This document shows positions 35,219 to 47,452 of a DNA stretch of 64,000 nt, piece after piece. Source of the DNA: Blasia pusilla. Its lineage: Eukaryota; Marchantiophyta; Marchantiopsida; Blasiales. Location of the stretch: the NCBI GenBank assembly GCA_050084515.1, contig CM114271.1:496001-560000 (forward strand), in the 5' to 3' direction. How positions within the stretch are numbered: the first letter of the stretch is position 1; each line of letters begins with the position of its first letter. The notes under the pieces are model-generated. The model saw nothing but the letters and a program-made list of their open reading frames with translations, did not search any database and had not been told where the DNA came from. Position numbers and translations under genes: made by a program.

Positions 35219-38200
35219 TTACATAGGCATGGCATGTCGGGCCGCCGGAACGTCGAGCAACGGAACGCCGGTGACAGTAATTTCTTGCCTGGGAAGGTGG
35301 AAACCGATGCCCAGATCTTCCAACTGCGTCTTCATATGCAAGATCATATTGCTCCGCCTCTGCCATCGCTCACCAGATTCCTGCGCGACGACACGACACG
35401 GCGCGGAGTTCCAAACAGCTGTGTGAACTCCTGAAGCGTTTGCGAAGTTGGACCGAATGCAGAAAGACGGACATGAGAAACTCTTCCCGAATTCAAAAGG
35501 CGATGACGATTTAGTGTTTGGGATCGGTGTCGGTCAGTTCGAGACCGACACTGATTAGGGCAAGGTTTGGGGTTGTTGTTAAGAGTGCAGGGCTTGCGGC
35601 TATGATCGGCCGATTCCCATGGCCCTCAGGCACTTCCGAAATCGGATTGGTGGCTGTGGAAATTCATGACGATCTTGTACACTTCTACTGAAGAAACTCG
35701 CATGGTCTCTTGAGGTGAGCGGGGAGGGACGCCATCACTGAACTGATTTTGTAGCTTATGAATTAGGGTGAAGTCCATTGGAGTCAATTTACGCCTCCTT
35801 CTTTTCCCATGCAGCAACGTCCACTTTCATCCCCGATTGCAGGTGCTCTGCCCTATTTAGGTTTAGAGATAAATGGCAGCTATGAACCTAATGGTAAAAG
35901 GCAACCATTACCGGCTGCTTTTATTGACTTCGAAATCGCTTGAGAGCTGAATTTCGAATGAGATATTAGCTTCCAAAGGTCTTCGCTGAATTGATGCCCT
36001 AGTTTAAAGGATGTAACTATGAAGAAACTGAAGCTGGGGAAATTGGAGTAAAAACGTTTCTTCTGGATTCTCAAGGTCTCCAAGTTCTATTATTCGCTCC
36101 CACTGCAAAGCCCCAAATGGATTTGGGGTTCTATCCTTGTTCAACCTCTTGACATGCCATCCAAAAGCATGTTACTCCCCTTCATTTTCACCTTTTAGTC
36201 AAAGTCACATTGATTTGACCTCCTTAAACCGAGGATTCAAACTAGTTTGTAAGAGTTTAGAAGATGAGGTCGTAGATAAGACGAGAGACTAACTACATGC
36301 AATTCTTCTTCCACCAATATCCTCTCAACATGTTGTGGAAGCCATGAGGAACGAAACTTGATTTGGTATGTATGCTACAATGGACTGTATAATCCCTTAG
36401 AAGGAGATGAAAAGGGAGAGCAAGTTGGCACAATCCTCTTGCTACTGCCAAATTCCTAAAACCCATCGTTCACTCATTCTCAACCTGATCCTAAGGTCAA
36501 TCAGAAAACCATCCAAAAGCCACATGTCCTTTCAATACACAATATCTTTTTCACCCTGCATTACACGGGTGAAAAAATCGTATGGGAAACAGGCACCCTT
36601 AGTTCTTTTTGTTAGTTATTAATTTTTCTTGTACACATGTAAGTACGCGAAGGCTGTAGAAAGCCCACGTGTCGACACCAGGGGAGGGGTTCCTCAAACC
36701 CATCCTCTTTTAATTAGATAGATGAGCTATGCCCATCTTATGGGCATAGCTCATCTATCTAATTAAAAGCATCTCTATGAATGAGCTATGCCCATAAGAT
36801 GGGCATGACTCATTCGGAGTACAAGGAGGAGTTCTCATAGGAAACATCTCGGCCACACCCGGCTCGGCATCATCCCGTCACCCGGGTGCATGCAACACCA
36901 TCATCGCTTGCGCCCATTCCCCATGACCTCATCTCCCCCTCACGGATGGGAACGGAGAAAAGGGGAGGTTCATCTCCTCTTTCATACGAAAAAAAGAAGA
37001 GAGTGAAATATCAAGTCAAAAAGCAGGTCCTACCTCCTTTCCCCCACAACCAGCATTTTCTCCTATGTCACTTCAACCCCAAACCTGGATCCCTCGGTTT
37101 AGGGCAGACCTGATAGTTGAGATGATGTTGGACCCACAGTGCCATCTTCATCCGCGTGCTGTCTTCGATGTCCTTGCACACAATCCGGAACACTGGGTAC
37201 CAGAACTGCGGCAGACCTTCAATATACTTCGTCATGCGTTCTTTGAGCAGCCCCAGCAGCTCAACGGGAGTGCCCGCGTGGATCTGGAACTCTATCGAGT
37301 CCCATTGGTCCGGACTGCGATAGTAGTTGGAAATCGCCTTCGTCGCCAAAATGGAGTTTGGGTAGTAAATCTTCTCATTGGATCCGCTGCAAAACATCAC
37401 GAATCATGGAGTGCGTGAGTCGTTGCAGTTCAGTGTTGGATCGGACCCTAAACCTCAATCAATAGAACATCATTATATTTTGATTGGAACATGCACCTGT
37501 TTTAGTTGCTCTAGTTTTTGACGAGTACTTTCGGGACACATAGAAGTCGGTGAGGAGAGTGACATTGGGGATCATTGGAACCATCGATTAATAAATAGCA
37601 TCAGAAGAGGCGAATTACCTGGTGACATGGTGAAAAAACTTGGGAGATGACTTTTTTATTTGTTGAGAAATACAAATGGGCTTGTATTTCTAATTCTGCT
37701 TAAGAAATCTCCTCTACCCTCTCTATTACATATGTGAACCCATGGGTTTGTATAAAAATCTCCTAGGAGAAGTCTCTAGTACTATTCTCCATGAAATTAT
37801 ATTCCCACTAATTTACATAATTAAAAGAGCATGGGTTTGAGGAAATCTCACCTATCCTCACGTTAATTAAGGAAAGATAATAAAAAAATTAAAATGTGGA
37901 CAAATACTATTAAAAAATATTCTTGTTTCCTCCTATAAAACATAATAATTATTTACTACGTTTACATGGGTTTTTTTTTTTCGACTGTCTTTATCTAACC
38001 TAACCTATCCAGTTTAATAACTAATTCTTTCTCAACTTCCCCAAGGCCGCACAACTTCCCCCTTCCCAAGGCCGCACACTGGTTTTTTTTTAAAGCTACA
38101 TATGTGACTTCTTATTAATATTCTTCCCCAAACAAAGGATGCTTTGGGCCCGTCCTAGATCTCCCTGACACCGTGGAGAACACGCTATAATCGCAACGGC

Positions 38201-41200
38201 TTTCTAAATTCTATTTGATGGTTCTTCCTTTATTTCTGACCCATAACAAACCTTTCCCCCGTACTCCATCATGCAAACGGTTGGTCAAATGTGCATGCGG
38301 TGAGTTCTTCTAGATAATCTATAATTTAATCGGTCTACGTTAATTGGATCGATTCTTCCTCCTTATTTAGGGTTTCATCTTTGAACGGTGGCCTCACCAA
38401 CAATAAAGTACACACCCTTCAGGGTGGGTGTGATAAGAGGGAGGAAATAGTCCACCTAGTAAAGGATCATGTCTAGAATCATCTTCGCTATATCTTTTCT
38501 TCACAATTACGTTCTGTCTTGTCTCCTTTATTTTTTGCTTGCGATTTACTTCATCTTGTCTTGGAGTCGGTGTTTCCTTGGGAAATGGGGGACGTTTTCT
38601 TAATAGATTTAAAAAAAAGGGTTCTCTCCATAATTCTGTTGAGTCGTAAAGAAATTGAGGGCACAAGGACGAGTGAGAAACCCGAGAAATGACACACCTG
38701 AGAAAAATGGTGTTGAGGATATTCATTTCCTGCATCCATTACCACCAAACCACCGAATCCCAATGAATCATGGCCACTTTGATCCCCTCTTTGAAAACAA
38801 CCACCGAAAAAGAAAATGGCATACACTTGCGCATGATAACCTTCATCACGAGAAGAAATCCCACAACACGTCCTCATACAAATTCAAATTTGATCAAAGC
38901 TTCAGAAATAGGGACGTTAGGAAACGAGTTGAATTAGAAACTCTGATGGCTGGCTGGCTGTCTGCTTTAACAGTTATCCAGTTATTGATCTTCTCTCTTG
39001 AAATCTTCACAATTGCTATCGGTACCGTGTGCAAATGACAGGAAGGACATCAACTGCACCACTTAATTGAAACACAGCAGAAACAGAGTTTGATAGGAAT
39101 TGGAATTCTTTGGAGAGGGGAGGGGAGGGGAGGGTTGGTGTTCGCACAGACCTCGACAATCATGGGCTGGCCATCAACACAAATGCGGTCACCGACATCG
39201 AAAGGGTGCATCACAAAAAGAAAGATGAGCGATTCGAATGTGCTGCGCGCCGCATTACCAAACACAAATACAGATGGAAGCACCACGGAGGAGAAAGCTA
39301 CCAGCAGCTTCTGCGTGTTCACCCCCATTATAAGAAAGCAAATCGTAATAGCAATTCCAACCAGCAACTGTCAAAACCCACGGCGATGGATCTTTGGGTG
39401 AGTTTCAATAAGTAAACCTAAGAATCAACCCTCCTTCTCAACCTCATGACCAATCTCTCTGGCAGCAAATGGATACAGAAATCCTAAACTGGCAAAACCC
39501 ACAGCTATGGATCTTAGGATCTTGGGGTGAGTTTCAATAAGTAAACTAAGAACTTGTGCTATTTCTTGTTTCAGCCAAGAACATGTACTAACCTTCCTTA
39601 GAATCAACTTTCTTTCTCAACCACATGACTAATTTCTCTAGCAGCAATCGGATATCAGAATCCCTATTTGGCAAAACCCACAGTCATGGATCTTGGGGTG
39701 AGTAATAACATGAGCTATTTTCTGTTCAGCTAAAAGCATCTACTAACCCACTTAAAGAATCGGCTCTGATTTTCAACCTCATGACTAATTTCTTACTGTA
39801 TTGCAGCGAATGGTCACTGCAGATGGATGACGAAAACCCTGAACTCTCATGGATTTTGGGGTTGAGTTTCAAAGAGTAACGTAAGCACTAGTGGCTATTT
39901 TCAGTTGCAGCTGAAAACAACGTTCTAAACTACATCAGAATCAAGTCGAATTCTCAACCTCATGACTCATCTCCTACTCTATGGCAGCAAACGGCCGCTG
40001 CAGACGCATGACAAAAGCCCAAAACTCCCATGGATCTCGGGGTGAGTTTCAATGGGTAACGTAAGCACGATTTTCTGTTGCACCTGAAAACATGTAGTTA
40101 CTTAATTACTTAAGAATCACCTCTATCCTTCCACTTCTTATTCCGAATAGAATAAGAGATTGAAATCGGTCACCGCAATGGATACTAACAAGGAGCTGAA
40201 TGTGGAACTATCTCAGGAATGCAGGCGCTTTCGAAGGATCGTGATCCAGCCATACATACCACGTCAAGGACGCGATGAAGCTTAGCGACAACAGTGCGAT
40301 TGTCACTGAGAGTGAGCGCAAGAGCTCGACGCTCCTTGTAAATATTCACAACCCATTTCATCAAAGCCTTCTTGGTGATATGTCCTGCGTCGTTCACTTC
40401 GAACAGCCCAAACGCTCGCGTCGCTTGGTCCTCCGGCAGAAAATAGAGGAAATCATTCAACGTCAAAAATTTCTCCCCTGGCCTTGCGATGTTATAAAAT
40501 ATCTGCACATCCAATTCCAAGTAATGCGCTTTTATCAGCTGTTCTATCAATTCCATCCCCACATGGATGTTTATCAGCTGCTCTTTCAACTCCTTTCCCA
40601 CTTTGCATTCCTCAGCTGCTAATTTCGTTGCTTTCATTCCCTGCATACATTTTTATCAGCTGCTCTTTCAACTTGTCATTTCTCAGCTGCATTTCAAACT
40701 TTGCATTTTTATCAGCTGCTCCATTCCCACTTTGCATTTCTCAGCTGCAAATTTCGTTGCTGAGAAATGGATAATCATACAATGCGTGCGTTGCGTTTCG
40801 AAAGAATTTCGAAGTCCTCTATTAAATTTCCAATTAAGAAACTTTTTCTTCATTGTTCAAGAAGCGGAAAAAAAAATTAGAAAAAGGAGAATTGAATTTA
40901 GGAACTTGGGAATAATTAATTAATTTACAAACTTTAAAAGATAGAAGTTGTCATTAAGGTAATTTGTAAGAAAGCTTTCATGAAAAAACTAACATGACAG
41001 ATCTTTAAAATAGACATTGAGCATCCAAAAGCATTGCATTCCTTAATACCTAACAAAAACAATAATATAGATGAGTGTCCTACAAGGAACAACCACTATT
41101 CATAGAATCTTGTTTACCCATCATTATGTGAACCCAACCACACTAAAGGAGACATGGTCCAAAATTCTAATTGGACTTCTATCTAACTCTTCACCTTCTA

Positions 41201-44200
41201 GACTTTCGTGAAGGAGCAAGCGTTAGAGGGATTTTTAGAATGGAATTATGAAATTCCATAAAATATCACTCCGACACCAATGATGGCTTGTTATTACTTT
41301 TGTTGTAAAAATTGATCCTGAAAGTAGTGATATGTTTTAAAAGAAACGTTCCAATAAAATAAATTTTCACAGGGAAAAAAGAGAAATTTTTCCAAAAGAA
41401 CCTTTCAAGGAGAAACTCAATATCACCAACTCATAATTACACCATAATAAAATGTGCACATGCCCAAAATAAGTGGAGGTTTGTAGCTTTAGAATGCCCT
41501 AAATGCAAAGAATTCTAGATTTTGAACTCTTGAAAAGGCGATCCAAAGCAAACATTAATCATTTAGGAGGAACCAACCTGCTTGGCTGCAGATTTCGCTT
41601 GGGCCTCGCTGTCGATCATTTCTCCTGCTTCTCGGTCTAACATTGATGAGAAAGTTGCGATATTTGTTTTCCGAATGAGCTTCATCAACCTCTTCAGCGT
41701 CCATGCTGAAACGGTCTGAAACGGCAATGTTCAGGAGTAACATTCTCATTCCATTCTTGAGAGTGAAACACAAAGTCGGGACAAAAGATGATGGGAGCAA
41801 TTTTGCTCGCATTTCTTGAAAGAATTTGCTACTCACGTCTTTATGCCATCACCGTTCCTTTCATTATTGTGCACACTTTTTTTACTTACCTTTCAACTTT
41901 GTTCTTCATAGTAAGCTCTATGTCATTCCTAAGCTTTTCTTGCAATCTTTCTTAAAACCACTTATATCTGCCAGCCTTAAAGTCGGAAGGAATTTGAGTG
42001 CTGGAATCTTTCCATTGAGCTCTCAAGAAGTGATATCTAATTTTATTATTCTTTCTTTCTTTCAGTGTAGAATTATATGTTTCTTTGAGCTCTTGCCTTT
42101 TGTTTCCTTTCACTATATACTTTTTCCGTGTAAAAGCTGGTTCATAAAGGCGAGTCCGAAAGGATGTTGGGTGGAGTCTACCATGTGAGTCCATAACAAG
42201 TGATCTAGAGTTCTATTATTCTTTTTCATTTATTTCTATTATTCTTAAACCACTTCATTTGTTTTCCTTTCACTGTCTGCTTTTCCCATGTTAGAGCAGT
42301 TTAAGAAAGGAGTCGAAAGGGCGTCCAAGGAAGTTGTTAGTCCGTTCACAAGAATGAATAAAAATTCTTCTGGAAGACGACTAGAAGACATGAATTGGGG
42401 GGCTATGGGAAAACCCTACACTTTGAGGAGGGGAGCATTGGAGGAAATATAATGAAGGCGAATGGGATGGACGTTCGAACGTAATCTAATTGGGTTGGGA
42501 CTTTCCTGGCAAGACAAGTTAAAACTATCCTTAAAATTTTCCCTTTTGGGTAGGTTAGTTTATGCCTTCCCCAAAGCCCCTTTGCCTCTCCCACCTAGGT
42601 GCAGATTGTTCCCACTCTAAAGCTAAAGCTAAGTGCCATAAATCCCAGAGGCCAAAGGAAACAATGGTTGTGTAAGTAGTAAGATAGTTGAAATAGGAGA
42701 ATCTGATTCTCAACAAGTCCATGTCCCAAATCTAAAGATGAAAGACACATGATAAGATGCACTTCATGTCATAAATCCAAACAAAAGATAAGAGCGCGTA
42801 CTTTTATTTGGGGATATGGTGAGAATGACAACGCTCTCGTCCACTATGGAGCTGAATTCCCGAATGTGCGACTCTGAAAAGTGGAACAGAAAGAGTGAGG
42901 GATGAGGGATGAGGGAGGGAGGGAGGGTGATAGAGCAGCTCTCCGCACCTCTGAAGTCAACTCCTGCAGCTTCTCCTGCTCGATCGGCGATGAGCTCCTC
43001 GCGATCATGGGGACGGGCTCGCCGTAGGCCTGCACACTACAGCGCCTGAGCCTGGGTGATACCAGAGATGAAGCTTGGGCGTGAGGCGCTCCGTGATGGA
43101 CCCCCAAATTGGTCCTACTCGCCGAAGCACCCGCTGCCTGTCTCTGCATGAGATTGCTTCGACTAGGCGACGCGATCCCCAGGTTGCTTCTGCTTGGGGT
43201 AGATGGCAGGTTTGGATTCGTGATGTGAGCTGAGGTGGTGGTGGTGGTGGTGGTGGTGGTTTGATTGCTTTCTCCAGGTGGTCCTCTTTTCTCGATGCGG
43301 TCTGCTGGCTGCTGTTCGGGAGATCGCTGGGGATCCGAGATGGGAACTGGGAGAGAGGAGGGCTGCGCTCCTGCGGGTTTCGCCGAGGGCAATTGGTGCA
43401 CATCCGGAGAGGAGTTGGGAGGCTGCGAGCGTCCGGAGTCGGACTGGAAATCGAAAGCGTCTGAGCGCGGCGCGGAGAGTGTTTCCAAAACGTATTGATG
43501 AAAGAGGCAGTCCTGTACCCTATCGAAGTATGCGGCACGGTGGAAGCTGTTGGCTGCCACCTTCACGGCAAGAATCTTCAGCATCCACAAACAGGACGAG
43601 GTGAAGAGGCACCATAACACCTGAGCCAAGCAAGCCAAGATAGTAGACTCAATTGAGATGTGGTTGCGGCAAAGATTTGATAGATATAGTTCTGCTTTCA
43701 ACGTTGTGAGCGGATTCGAGGCTCATGAACTGGCAGATAAGTTTGCTCTCTTGATGAAGTTTAAACATTGAGGCTAATGAACAATGGAAGAATCTGCACA
43801 CATGACGAGACCCGGAGCAACCCATTCTTCAAGGTGGAGAGAGGAGGGAGTGTGTTCCTACTTTGGTGACGATTGGAACGTTATTTTTTTCTTCAATATT
43901 TCTGAATACCAGCTTCCACACACCTATGACGAGCGCCAACCATATGCAGTTCTTCACCGCATGTCTCAGCCCGTACACGAAGTAAAGCACGCGTTTCTTC
44001 AGAATGTAGTGACGCTCTATTAAGGCCACCAGGATCTTCAACAAAATAGCACAATTTTCGTTCAGCAAACCTCCTCTTCGATCGATTCTCATTGCCTGCG
44101 TTTGATCGTACTGATCTACAGTAAACCCTCCCTCACTTCCACGCTCACGCTCCTTTATGACGACGTCACATGAAAGACACATCTACAATTTCCGTGACGG

Positions 44201-46086
44201 TTGTTGCCATTCTGAAAAGGGAGAGACAGAGTCCTATCAATCTGACCACAACATCTTATCATGAGGAACGAGGAGGACAGAAAGGAAAAGGAGGCCATCT
44301 CCGAGTTCGTAAAGGTGCTCATCCGCCGGACATTGGGAACGTGCAAACCCTTTGATAGCTGCACAAGATGCAAGAAGGGAATATGGGAGTGGTGGATCGA
44401 TTCAATTGTGGGGAAAGGGCACTGCAGGAGAGTGGAGAGCCTGTGGAATTCGTTTGAGGGAGAGGTGAGAGTGTTGAGTGACTCGTGACTCCTTACCATG
44501 ACGCACCAACTAGCAATGAGACGGCCGGAGACGATGACGATCCCCAGAGCTAGCCATTGCCACAGCGCGATCTCTTTCCAAACTACCATGTGCAGAGCGT
44601 GCAATTTGACCGCAAGAATGAGGATGATGATCAAGACGAAGAGGCCGATCCACTGAATCAGTTGGAGCCACCTGCGCGGCTTCTTCTTGGACCTTTTGTA
44701 CTTCGGTATCGAGTCGTCGTCCAGAGGATCGACCTCCTCCTCAGCGGCGTGCGGCTGAGCCAGGTTCGCTTTTGATTTGGACAGCAATCCCAACCTCGAG
44801 GGCGAAAACATCCCCAAATTCGATGGCGAGAACATGGCCAAGCGTGACGTGACCGCCGCCGGAGCAGCACCTGCGGCCGTGCTGGCGGGAGCATCTGTGG
44901 CGCTGAGGCTCACGGATTTGCGACTCGGCAGCGGGCCTAATCTGGGAATCTGCGCCTGATCTGGGTCATCCTTGATAGTGATGGAGAACCTGCGGCCGGT
45001 CACTGGCCCAAATCTTGCGTACTGTTGCCCATCATCATCACCCACAGGTTGATGCACCAGGGAGTTTCGCCTGCTGCGACTTCCGGGCTCGGACCAGATG
45101 CTGGCGAGCTGATCGGATACTGCGGGCGTCATGGGCGGAGGATCTTGCAGACGAGTTTTGAGGCGGCCGAATGTTGGCCGCGGGGGTTTTCTTCTAGAGG
45201 TCAGGAGCGGAAGCTCACCCACTACGCTGTCTAGAGGGGAAGCTTCTTGATCGTCCTCCGGTGGGCCTGGGGGTTCGGGTATGTCATCCGGTGAAGGTGG
45301 CAAAGTCAGATCGCTGAGGTGCGCAAGTCTAGACCTGACATCATTCATGTGAGGTACAAAAGGTGCGGAGGGGGAAGTCGGGCCCGTCGGGAGATCGTTT
45401 ACTACTCTTATCGGATGCGGATCAGGTGCGCTTGTGCTCTCCGGCTCCGCTTCAGGAATTGAAACCAGCGTATCGAACTTGAAGCTGTCATCCGCTTCGT
45501 ACTCCCAACTGCTGCGATGCGGTTTAGGGTCGAGGGATTGAGATTGAGATTCCGCCATAGAAGATTCAAGATCTTCTGTGGAAGACGACGGTAATGGTAG
45601 AAAATCATCCGCCTTGTAATCCCAGCTGTCGCGGGCCCCGGATGGGTGTCTGGCTGCGTCCGGAGGCTCCATGGGAACCTCAGGATCTGCAGACGACGAT
45701 GGCGGGCTGGTGTAGTCGGGTGCTGCTGTAGTGGACGGGCCTGCCTCGATGTCTGGCTTTCCCTCCGGAGACGGACGAGATTTGAGTTCGGCGTTAGATT
45801 GAGCCTCAATGTCCGCTTCCAAGCCACCCTGCCCTTCCTCTTCCTCCGGTACTTCTTTCGTCGATGAAAGAACGGGCTTGTAGGATTCTTGTGCGCTCGT
45901 GGATGCGATGGCGCCACTCGTTGCACGCTGGCTCTCGATATCATCCTCCGATGTCCGGGCGGCTTCCTGCTTCCGCGATGAAGTAAACTGCTCTGAACCT
46001 TCCCCATGGTGGTCCTCATCGTCGAGGATGGGATCCGTCAACGCATCTGAAATCATCCCACGTCCTTGCGAGTTCAATTTCTCCAT
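35219..46086 (-). CDS. MSL: MscS-like mechanosensitive channel, MSL10 class, 9 exons
   Basis: A tension-gated ion channel of the plant plasma-membrane MSL group. Exons on the minus strand: 46086-44497, 44035-43862, 43620-42949, 41715-41578, 40502-40260, 39367-39152, 38729-38698, 37386-37110, 35380-35219; all join in phase to 1167 codons. Residues 1-470 are an acidic, Ser/Pro-rich cytosolic domain. Transmembrane segments lie at about 473-495, 507-535, 558-576, 589-612 and 938-955. The MscS pore helix and beta domain start near 962 (SVFVFGNAARSTFESLIF, then FVMHPFDVGDR, EEMNILNTIF, KIYYPNSILATKAISNYYR). The C-terminal end, GERWQRRSNMILHMK to MPM, matches the family ending. Family members such as Arabidopsis MSL10 are about 730 residues, so the N-terminus and the loop after the fourth helix are much longer here. 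The loop has a nine-Thr run (709-717) and SPSRSNL repeats. Exon 2 uses a TTGAAG acceptor, chosen because it aligns without a gap. A CT tract lies 38-76 bp upstream of the ATG. Confidence 0.92.
36707..36820. repeat. Two adjacent hairpins in the last MSL intron
   Basis: The first hairpin is perfect. Arms at 36707-36736 and 36740-36769 are exact 30-bp complements around the loop CTT (arm tip GAGCTATGCCCAT). About 12 bp later the same core recurs as a second hairpin (about 36779-36817), GAATGAGCTATGCCCAT / AAG / ATGGGCATGACTCATTC, with two mismatches. Probably a small palindromic MITE or a local hairpin duplication. Confidence 0.9.
39378..40100. repeat. Tandem array in MSL intron 5, five units of about 120-180 bp
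   Basis: Units are marked by ATGGATCTTGGGGTGAG-like words at 39386, 39507, 39686, 39849 and 40030. Each unit shares CTCAACCTCATGAC and GGCAAAACCCACAG-like blocks. The array abuts the exon at 39367, so each unit carries a copy of the acceptor-side intron sequence (TGTGGGTTTTG-CAG type on the coding strand). Confidence 0.85.
40528..40765. repeat. Short tandem repeats in MSL intron 4
   Basis: TTTATCAGCTGCTC, TTTCAACTC and ACTTTGCATTTCTCAGCTGC recur four to five times at irregular 50-65 bp spacing, just upstream of the exon at 40502 on the coding strand. Confidence 0.75.
41990..42320. repeat. Diverged tandem duplication in MSL intron 3
   Basis: Two units of roughly 170 bp share AAGTGAT-TCTA, TTTATTATTCTTT, GTTTCCTTTCACT and AAAG-GAGTCGAAAGG in the same order, the second starting near 42185. 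Confidence 0.55.
43231..43259. repeat. (GGT)n trinucleotide repeat coding for poly-Thr
   Basis: Nine to ten GGT units on the plus strand, read as ACC (Thr) codons on the minus strand within MSL exon 3. Confidence 0.95.
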
Positions 46087-46120
46087 AGCATTTGCTGGTC
46101 ATTTGTGAGACCTGAACGCA

Positions 46121-46123
<3 letters not shown>

Positions 46124-46162
<39 letters not shown>
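46124..46162. repeat. (CT)n microsatellite in the MSL leader
   Basis: About 19 CT units, GA on the coding strand, 38 to 76 bp upstream of the MSL start codon. Such tracts are common in plant 5' leaders. Confidence 0.9.
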
Positions 46163-46163
<1 letters not shown>

Positions 46164-47414
46164 GTGATGTCTGTGTGTGTGTTTGTGCACGCGAGCGGTG
46201 AAAGGCATACGGAGAATTTCCAAAGCCGTGGAGGTGGCAAAGCGGTCTAATAGACCTCCAGGAGAAAAAGAAAGTTCTCGTTCATTCATTGATTCGCCTC
46301 TCCTCGACTCTCTAAAACCTCTGAAGTAATTTGTAGCATGGCCCTTAGGATTCCCTTGACATGAAAACGATCCTACGTAAATCCATATGTGAGTATGACG
46401 CGGAACACATGACTTCGAGATCTGCTCATTCGTCCTTCATAGACACTAAACGACACTTCCTTCAAGCCTTCCTAATGCAATATCGAATGGAAGATTGGGA
46501 TACGAGTCACACCATCACTCTGGACCTAAGCAAGCAGGCGGTCATGCTCATCGGCAACCAAACAGAACATCTTAGCTTTTTGTAGTTCTTGATGGGGCAC
46601 CTGGATTCTTACTCATCTCTCACGTCCTTCAAAGTAGAGCACAAGTTTTACGTCCACGGGGAGATCGCCTTGCGCACCCATGTCGCAAGTTGAAACCTTG
46701 CAACACTAAGGAGAAAATACTTGAGATGCCGGCTTCGAAGGTAGGGAAATAGATTTCTGGGCGGGGCAGATCATCCTCATCATTTCCAAATTCGCCTTTC
46801 TCAGTCAGGAGAGACGAAAATCGGCATTGCCTGATAGGACAAGAGAATTTGCAGAGAAGAGCTTCGCACCGTAGTGGAAGAAGAAGATTTTTTCTACGAC
46901 GTTGGCTTTATTGCTCTGCGTGCTGAACAGCGGGTTTGCGCCATCAATTCTTAGATGAAAGACGATAGTGTCTGGATTTCTGTTGCAGATACCGATGCGT
47001 CAGGTCCAGTCAAATTCACGTCCACATTTGAGAAGAGGAACAAATCAAAATTCGGAAAAGAACTATATCTGCATTAGTGGTTATCACCCTTTCCAGTAAA
47101 GGCGAACATCAGGACGTGCACTAGGTCGTTCAAGGGCTTCTGAGAGGATGGTGGAGCGTCGCGACCTAATGGCGGAGCGAGAGGGAGACAATGTGATCTG
47201 TGATCGTCACAAAGACTACACGAAATCAGGACATAAAGAATTTGAGAGGATAGTGGAACGCAAACGGAGCTGATTCGCTTGTTATTGACTTGTCCAAGAA
47301 ACAAGGCAAACTTCCGCGGACGGAGCAGCACGGCAACTAATTGCGCGAAGGAGGCTCAGGCAGTCGGTCAAGCAAATTACCGTATCCTTGCTTTATGACC
47401 TCTCCCTCTCTCCA

Positions 47415-47419
<5 letters not shown>

Positions 47420-47449
<30 letters not shown>
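47420..47449. repeat. (CT)n microsatellite
   Basis: About 15 CT units, 1.3 kb upstream of the MSL start codon. Confidence 0.9.

Positions 47450-47452
<3 letters not shown>

Noticed and set aside
43005-43604. Long overlapping frames on both strands
   Set aside because: Shadows of MSL exon 3, whose frame is fixed by family alignment and phase with neighbouring exons.
44658-46019. Arg-rich frames overlapping MSL exon 1
   Set aside because: Out-of-frame shadows of the exon.
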